NCBI GenBank assembly: GCA_938743325.2
Contig: OW568901.1
Span: 1 to 64,000, forward strand
Direction of reading: 5' to 3'
From: Pycnococcus provasolii
Lineage: Eukaryota; Chlorophyta; Pseudoscourfieldiophyceae; Pseudoscourfieldiales; Pycnococcaceae
Length of the DNA stretch: 64,000 nucleotides
Part shown: piece after piece, positions 59,227-64,000 of the stretch
How positions within the stretch are numbered: the stretch's first letter is position 1
Layout of the letters: each line of letters begins with the position of its first letter
Program-made: the position numbers and the translations under genes
The notes under the pieces: generated by a model
Databases searched by the model: none
What the model was told of the DNA's origin: nothing
Seen by the model: only the letters and a program-made list of their open reading frames with translations

Positions 59227-59804
59227 ACAGTGCAGCACAGCAGTATTCTCTTGAGGAGTCGAGCGTGCTGATGCCAAACGCCAAAAAAGGGCCGCCCTGA
59301 AATCCCGATGCTGATGCTGATGGCCGTTGGCGTTTGCGGCCGGATACGCGAATGCCAGCCACGATCAGGCGTGTCTTCTGCGCGGTTTATGGGGGAGGTT
59401 GTGGGGATCCCTCCTTGGCTATACAACCTGGCCGTCTTCGTTCCCCTTCTTGGCCAGACTTCCTAGATAGAGCAGATCTCGAGCACGTGTCACGCTGCGT
59501 CGTCAACCGCACCGCGCCACCCCAAACACGAGCTCCACAAAGTAGAAAACTCGTTCGCCACACCCTAACAACTCCTCCTAAGCTCCACTTCACCAAGCCT
59601 TTGGATCACGCCTTAAGCTGGCGAGTAGTGACACGTTGAAAAAAACTCAAAAGAGTGTTGTTGTATAAACGTTACGACGTAAGTACTTTGGATTGATTCA
59701 AGAACCAATGTGTATTCGTGTTCAGAAAATGTTTTTGTAAGAAGCTGTAAAGTAAGGTAAAAAAATCTTCAAATGATCTATTGATGACTACTACTCTAGA
59801 CGAC
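59227..59804. other. Intergenic region with a dispersed repeat
   Basis: It contains the promoter of the GT29 gene, the dispersed repeat below and an AT-rich stretch. No gene is supported. Confidence 0.55.
59519..59622 (+). repeat. Dispersed repeat, copy B
   Basis: The second copy of the segment at 23886-24000, in the same orientation, with AAACACGAGCTCCACAA, TAAGCTCCACTTCACCAA and TCACGCCTTAAG in order. Confidence 0.65.
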
Positions 59805-59841
59805 CGTTGGACGAAGTGAACCCAATTCCGTTACTGAATGA
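59805..59841 (-). repeat. Conserved post-stop element, copy 7
   Basis: On the minus strand it reads TCATTCAGTAACGGAATTGG, then GTTCACTTCGTCCAACG, 12 bp after the Rpn3 stop. It agrees closely with the AlaRS copy. Confidence 0.8.
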
Positions 59842-59853
59842 GCAACTCCAGCA

Positions 59854-61416
59854 TCACAGGAAGTCGTCGTCATCCTCCTCAGCGATCGCCGTCGCGAGCT
59901 CGCTTTCTGCCAAACGACGCTCGCGGCGCTGCTCCTCCGTCTCGCCGTCGTCGCCAGCCTTCGCGGGGAAACGCATCGCGCGCAGAGCCTCGTTGTGCAC
60001 GTCCATCAGGAACATCGTGCGATCGTGGAACTGTGCCGCGGGAGAGCGCGTGCCGTACACGTTCGGCGCGCCGCGCGAGCACAGGCACCCAGACGCGTGG
60101 TCGATGTACGCCTCCTCCATGCCCTCACCACCGTCGCGGATCACCTTCGCCACCACGCTCGCGACGTCGCTGGAGCTGCCCTCGAGTCCAATCTTCGACG
60201 CGACGTCCGCGAGCGAGATGCGCGTGTACGCGAGAGCGACGCGTCGAACGCCAGATCGGATCACGTTGCGGCGCAGGCGTGCGACGAGGTGAGAGAGCCC
60301 GTCACGTGCAAACACGGCGCCGTGACTCTCGACGACGCGGGTGAATGCCGCAAGCGAACCTTCGCGTGCGGCGGCGGCCAGTGCAAAGTACGGCGCGAGC
60401 ACCTTGACACCCGTGAGCTCACGCCGTTCGGGCGTTTCGCCGAGCAGCATGCGCACGACGACGAGCCACTTGGTGGTGAGCATGCGGAATCCCGCGGCAG
60501 CGCGCGCGGGTGCTTTTCGAAGTGCCTGCGAGAGGCACTCCTTCGCCTCCGTGTACTCGAGGTGCACGGCGCGTATGCGTCCAAGGTAGTGCAGATAGCG
60601 CGCCTGCTGAGCGTTGCTGCGTGCGCCGAGCGCGCCTTCGGGAAGCGGCGCGCGGCTTCGCAGGCGTTCCGCCTGTGCGTAGAGTCGTTCGCTGAGGTAG
60701 CTTCGCAGGAGGAGGTTCAGCAGGACTTCCTGTCCTGGTATGTCGTGCCTGACGCACGACGTTCTGTGGTATGCGAGCATCTGCGGCCTGAGTGCCGCCA
60801 GTCCCTTGGTACCTCCCGACTTTTCCGCAGCTAATCCCCAGAGGCGGAAGAGGCGCGCACCGAGCAGGTCGAGCGTTCGTCGGTTGTACGTGGCTGCCAT
60901 TTGCACCGCCGTCTCGCACGTCTTGAGTGCCTCTGCGTACTTGTGTGCGTCGACGAGGAGCATCGCCGTGGCGACGTAGAGCGTGAGCGTGAGTTCGGGC
61001 GTCGCGAGGTTAAGCGCGGCTGCGGATGGCTTCTGCGTTGCTGCCGCCGCTTCGTCCGTTTGTTTTTCGTCGGCGGGCGTCTTTGTTTTCGCGTCAGCGT
61101 CCGTGGAGTCTTTCATGTCGACATCCCCGGCGCTCGCCTTCTTCTTCATCGTCTCTTCGTCTAGCGACGCGAGCAGGCCCATAGGCTCCGCGAGGTCGAG
61201 CGCGAGAGACGCCGAGGCTGCTGACGAGAACGCGAGGTCCATGAACGCGCTCATCCACGAACGCTGCGATCCGGACGACGACGCATCTTTCAGGGAGATG
61301 GACAAAAGCCGGAGCGCGCGGTTGAGCGTGCGCGGCTCCTTGTTCAATAACGACCGCACGCAAAGGCTGACTATGCTCGGGATGTGGATGGGAGTGTGCG
61401 CCGCGGGGACGGACAT
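59854..61416 (-). CDS. RPN3: 26S proteasome regulatory subunit Rpn3 (PSMD3)
   Basis: A 520-residue protein of the expected family length. The N-terminal third is helical with a Lys/Asp/Ala-rich insert (about 80-130). The middle has TPR-like helices (YLHYLGRIRAVHLEYTEAKE), and the C-terminal PCI module reads SLAAFTRVVESHGAVFARDG, then LRRNVIRSGVRRVALAYTRI and SLADVASKIGL. The tail has DRTMFLMDVHNEALRAMRFP, diagnostic for Rpn3. Rpn3 is a lid subunit that forms part of the horseshoe around the deubiquitinase Rpn11. The start ATG at 61416 is the first Met, and upstream sequence is a G-homopolymer. A conserved post-stop element follows. Confidence 0.92.
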   Translation of the reverse strand: MSVPAAHTPIHIPSIVSLCVRSLLNKEPRTLNRALRLLSISLKDASSSGSQRSWMSAFMDLAFSSAASASLALDLAEPMGLLASLDEETMKKKASAGDVDMKDSTDADAKTKTPADEKQTDEAAAATQKPSAAALNLATPELTLTLYVATAMLLVDAHKYAEALKTCETAVQMAATYNRRTLDLLGARLFRLWGLAAEKSGGTKGLAALRPQMLAYHRTSCVRHDIPGQEVLLNLLLRSYLSERLYAQAERLRSRAPLPEGALGARSNAQQARYLHYLGRIRAVHLEYTEAKECLSQALRKAPARAAAGFRMLTTKWLVVVRMLLGETPERRELTGVKVLAPYFALAAAAREGSLAAFTRVVESHGAVFARDGLSHLVARLRRNVIRSGVRRVALAYTRISLADVASKIGLEGSSSDVASVVAKVIRDGGEGMEEAYIDHASGCLCSRGAPNVYGTRSPAAQFHDRTMFLMDVHNEALRAMRFPAKAGDDGETEEQRRERRLAESELATAIAEEDDDDFL

Positions 61417-61833
61417 GGCGAGCGAGGCGGAGAATGAAACGAATGAGAAGGGCGCGAAACAGGGGGGGGGGGGGGGGGATTGGCAAAAACCTAAAAGGGG
61501 TTCTCCCCCCCCCTCCCTCCCGGGTCCTCTTCGCGGCTGCTCGGGGATACATCGCAGAGCCAGGAGGAGTTATCCCGTTTCAAGACGGTTTCCCTCTTTT
61601 GCCTTTTTGGTGGTTGGGGATCCCGGTCGGGCCGTTAATTAAGCTGTCTGTGCCTTACTGCCTTTTGGTGGTTTCCTTCATGGTGAGATCGACGGCGCAG
61701 ACTATCATCACGACCTAGGCGTGTACGTGCACGTCACGGAATATGAGCGAATCCGCGCAGTGTTCGCACCGCCGCGATGGAAGCGCAGCTGGAGCTGGAA
61801 AATCGGCAGCAAAACAAGCGCGCACGCACAATG
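61417..61833. other. Intergenic region, no gene seen
   Basis: It starts with the Rpn3 promoter, including a run of 14 or more G (about 61463-61478) and a C/T-rich tract. No coding signal is seen. It leads into the CTCCCGGGAG array. Confidence 0.5.
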
Positions 61834-61851
61834 CGCGTCATACTTTTGCAC

Positions 61852-62050
61852 GGGAGCTCCCGGGAGCTCCCGGAGAACCCTCCGGGAGCTCCCGGGAGCT
61901 CCCGGAGGGTCTTGGGAGCTCCCGGGAGCTCCCAAGACCCCTGGGAGCCACCCCCCTCTCCTGGGAGCTCCCGATTTCTGGTCTCCCGGGAGACCCCTGG
62001 GAGCTCCCCCTGGGGAGCTCCCAGGAGCTCCCAGGGGGGTCTCCGGGGGG
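61852..62050. repeat. CTCCCGGGAG palindromic array, left
   Basis: Tandem and nested copies of GGGAGCTCCC and CTCCCGGGAG, with degenerate units rich in CCTGG and GGGGTCTC. All units are self-complementary, so any two can pair. Confidence 0.85.
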
Positions 62051-62104
62051 GTCTCCGGTTGGCTCCACGTCCTACTATGTAGAAACTACTTTGGGCGCCA
62101 ACGG

Positions 62105-62308
62105 TTACCCGCCCCACATTAAGTTTCCCTGATGCGCGGCGAGCTTCGCCGCGTACTTCGCGTCTTCCTCGACCTGCAGCGCAGTTTCAGCGTCCTCCTT
62201 AGCATCTTGCACCTCCTGAAGCTGCTTGAGGGTTTCATACAACGACAACTCCCCCGGGTCGCCGTCGCTCTCCTCGCCCTCGCTGCAGTAGTACTTCAAG
62301 TACTCCAT
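62105..62308 (-). CDS. Small acidic helical ORF inside the repeat block
   Basis: A 67-residue frame from an ATG at 62308, located between the two palindromic arrays. It begins MEYLKYYCSEGEES and continues with a heptad-like helix, LKQLQEVQDAKEDAETALQV. Amino-acid composition is that of a real coiled-coil protein, and it stands out from the low-complexity frames around it. It could be the only gene of the element, or an exon of a larger gene whose other parts are hidden by the arrays. No family is recognised. Confidence 0.4.
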   Translation of the reverse strand: MEYLKYYCSEGEESDGDPGELSLYETLKQLQEVQDAKEDAETALQVEEDAKYAAKLAAHQGNLMWGG

Positions 62309-62451
62309 GGTTTCAAAAGTTGATGGCGGGAACTTCCTCGCTACGACGGTGGGCTACGACCTAGCTACGACAACTTGCAGGGCTTTTTCGGGTTTGTAAC
62401 GACCTTCTACCGTGGAGACTGGTAGTTTAAGCGACGATTCCCGCCTTCTCC

Positions 62452-62768
62452 CGGGACTTACCGGGAGCTCCGGGGGATCGGGGGGGTCTCCCCGGGAGCT
62501 CCGGGGTGTCCGGGGGAGCTCCGACCCCTCTCCCGGGAGACCCCCCCCCGGAGACCCCCTGGAGCTCCGCGGAGACCCCCTGGAGACCCCTGGAGAGGGG
62601 GTCTCCTGGGAGCTCCAGGCCGGAGAGGGGGTCTCCAGAGGGGTCTCCCGGGAGCTCCAAAGCTCCCGGGGTCTCCCAAACCCCGGTTTTGGGAGCTCCC
62701 GGGAGCTCCGACCCCTCTCCCGGGAGCTCCCAGGGGGTCTCCGGCTCCCGGGAGCTCCCGGGAGCTCC
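62452..62768. repeat. CTCCCGGGAG palindromic array, right
   Basis: As in the left array, but with more GGGGTCTCC and GGAGCTCC units. It ends at the inverted 17-bp end. Confidence 0.85.
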
Positions 62769-62787
62769 CATGCAAAAGTATGACGCG

Positions 62788-63487
62788 ATTCGGAGCCGAA
62801 ACAGCGCACCGTTTCTAGTGCCGACTTGAAATGCCCAGTTTGCGCCCAAGAGTTCACCACTCTTAGCAACCTCAATCGCCACGTGAAGGCGAAGCACGGC
62901 GACGGCGCGCGCCACGTCTGCGACGTGGCCGGGTGCGGAAAAGAGTACTCTTCCCACCGTTTCTGCGAAATCGCGACACGGACACCTGGTGGGAGATATC
63001 GACGACTCCGGCATGCACCGCGTGGTTGCGGCAACCGAGGATGCAATCTTCTCGGCGGAATACGAGTCCTTCGTCCACGGGGCTCACGCTTCCAATCGTG
63101 TCCTTAAGCGCAGGCTGGCTAAACACCATGCAGCACGAGTCACGGAGACTCCGCCGGCCGCCGCTCCCTGGTCGTCTTCCGCCAGTTCCGCGAGATCGCA
63201 GCAGGTCACAACTTCGGCTATAAGGCAGCCGTGACAAACTTCTCACGAGTGTCATCCTTCTTGTCACATGTGACGCAGCGAATGCTCCTGCTGCCTAACA
63301 AGAACTACATCGACGACTTTATGCCGCAAATCAGTTGGGATGGCCCGATTTATAAGTTACCGTAACTTTCCGATCCCTGCCGTGCGGGGCATCCATCCCC
63401 CGATCCCCATCCCCGAATTCACCCCGCCGCGCTCGCCAACCGCCATTCGCAGCATTCATTCGCATCCCGCCATTCTGGAATCTTCTC
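62788..63487. other. Region with a zinc-finger fragment, otherwise empty
   Basis: The first 130 bp hold the C2H2-like fragment below. The rest contains short frames without recognisable domains and the likely promoter of the CCZ1-like gene, with CCCCGATCCCCATCCCCG repeats near 63396-63415. Confidence 0.5.
62829..62910 (+). pseudogene. C2H2 zinc-finger fragment
   Basis: A forward frame reads CPVCAQEFTTLSNLNRHVKA, then KH, an exact C-x2-C-x12-H-x4-H finger, followed by a second C-x4-C start (CDVAGC) that loses its histidines. There is no ATG in front, but TTTCTAG just upstream could be a splice acceptor. It is either an exon of an unresolved gene or a remnant of the adjacent repeat element. 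Confidence 0.4.
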
Positions 63488-64000
63488 ATGCCTCGCCTTC
63501 CGTCTCTGTACATTATGTGTTTCGATCCTCACTTGGCCTGTCCTGAAGGTTGCGAACACTCTCGTATCATCGCATTCTATCCTCATAGTGGTGTCTCGGT
63601 TGACCTGCAGACGAACGCGCTTGGATTTCTCATGGCTATACAAGGTTTTTCCAGGGCAATGGCACTTTCCAGTACATCCTTGTTGGAGGGTTCTTCTTCT
63701 TCGTCGCCGTCGTCGTCGTCGGAGGTGGAGGTGGAGGAGGAATCCGTTCCTTTTGGAATTCAGTCTACGCGTCAATACTCTGTCATACACGGCGCGCGCA
63801 CGAGAACTGTCGTCGTAGAAACGAAAACACACGCGAATCCAGAGAAAACGCTCGTCTTCGCAATGTGCGCGCCGAGATCGCACTGCCCAGAAGGACTCGT
63901 CTCGGACGACACACTGAAGGTGTTCCTCAATAACGTGCAAGAATCCATACAAATTGCAGTCGGAAACATATCTGACGCATCACAGCAAGTGCTTCAGCTC
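63488..64000 (+). CDS. CCZ1-like vesicle-fusion protein, 5' part only
   Basis: A frame from the ATG at 63488 stays open to the window edge, about 171 codons. The start reads YIMCFDPHLACPEG, then RIIAFYPHSGVSVDLQ, NALGFLMAIQGFSRAM and, after a serine-rich loop with EVEVEEE, RTVVVETKTHANPEKTLVFA. This matches the first longin domain of CCZ1 (a D/N-P motif, an I-x-[FY]-[FY]-[HP] strand, then a helix ending in a Q-F-[ST]-R-type segment). CCZ1 with MON1 activates Rab7 during endosome-to-vacuole maturation. The 3' end is outside the window. An alternative start is the ATG at 63632, which would lose the first strands. Confidence 0.5.
   Translation, partial: MPRLPSLYIMCFDPHLACPEGCEHSRIIAFYPHSGVSVDLQTNALGFLMAIQGFSRAMALSSTSLLEGSSSSSPSSSSEVEVEEESVPFGIQSTRQYSVIHGARTRTVVVETKTHANPEKTLVFAMCAPRSHCPEGLVSDDTLKVFLNNVQESIQIAVGNISDASQQVLQL

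Larger units (their letters stand above)
61834..62787. mobile_element. Repeat-rich block bounded by inverted 17-bp ends
   Basis: CGCGTCATACTTTTGCA at 61834-61850 recurs as its exact reverse complement at 62771-62787. Each end leads inward into an array of CTCCCGGGAG units (61852-62050 and 62452-62768), with a central 400-bp unique part that holds a small ORF. Inverted ends, arrays and a single small ORF suggest a foldback or non-autonomous DNA element. No transposase or target-site duplication is seen. Confidence 0.5.

Noticed and set aside
1-64000. CRISPR array, prokaryotic operons or ribosome-binding sites
   Set aside because: Telomere repeats, GT-AG introns, a plastid transit peptide and eukaryote-only genes exclude a prokaryotic origin; no spaced repeat array of the CRISPR kind is present.
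1-64000. tRNA or rRNA genes
   Set aside because: I looked in the intergenic stretches for cloverleaf-like A and B box pairs and rRNA-like conserved sequence and saw none. A dedicated scan could still find a diverged tRNA.

Overview
The window is the end of a nuclear chromosome from a photosynthetic eukaryote. It opens with an array of CCCTAA repeats (TTAGGG-type telomere), so position 1 lies at or almost at a chromosome tip. The gene set points to a green alga, probably of prasinophyte grade. It holds a light-dependent protochlorophyllide reductase with a plastid targeting leader, a papain-type protease with granulin domains, a gamma-glutamyl hydrolase, two GT29 sialyltransferase-like proteins and a histidine kinase fused to a nucleotide cyclase. 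Genes are dense and GC-rich on both strands. They are mostly single-exon, with short GT-AG introns (121-326 bp) in four genes. The species assignment is inference.

Layout: 1-2000 is subtelomere, with telomere-variant repeats and eroded retroelement pieces. 2021-22223 is housekeeping-like: COG0523 GTPase, hybrid kinase-cyclase, EF-hand ABCG transporter, POR, RING membrane protein, thioredoxin-fold protein, gamma-glutamyl hydrolase, Ded1-type helicase, LTO1/Yae1-like protein and a membrane coiled-coil protein. 22224-24805 is a gene-poor island with a long hairpin and dispersed repeats. 24806-50461 holds an SGNH hydrolase, a DxWxG-repeat protein, a recombinase-like fragment, GST-fused alanyl-tRNA synthetase, a filamin-repeat membrane protein, a TIR-like/TPR/SUMO-like fusion, a glycine-rich protein, the granulin-papain protease, a GT29 enzyme and a methyltransferase-like protein. 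51172-52892 is a head-to-tail pair of a mobile-element-like unit. 53434-61416 holds importin-7/8, a second GT29 enzyme and proteasome subunit Rpn3. 61417-63487 is another repeat island with CTCCCGGGAG arrays, and the window ends inside a CCZ1-like gene.

The strongest observations are four. (1) A short conserved element lies just after the stop codon, always in sense orientation, of at least seven unrelated genes on both strands. (2) A granulin domain is inserted between the catalytic His and Asn of a papain-family protease that also has the usual C-terminal granulin. (3) One protein joins a TIR-like N-terminus, thirteen nearly identical 42-residue kinesin-light-chain TPRs and a SUMO-like C-terminus. 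(4) A tandem, partly deleted unit of unknown class carries a 464-residue ORF.

The genes do not form operons or one pathway. They cover chloroplast pigment synthesis, translation (AlaRS, Ded1, LTO1), protein turnover and import (Rpn3, importin), endomembrane and secretory functions (GT29, protease, gamma-glutamyl hydrolase, CCZ1) and signalling. All functional calls rest on motif recognition by eye; no database search was run.
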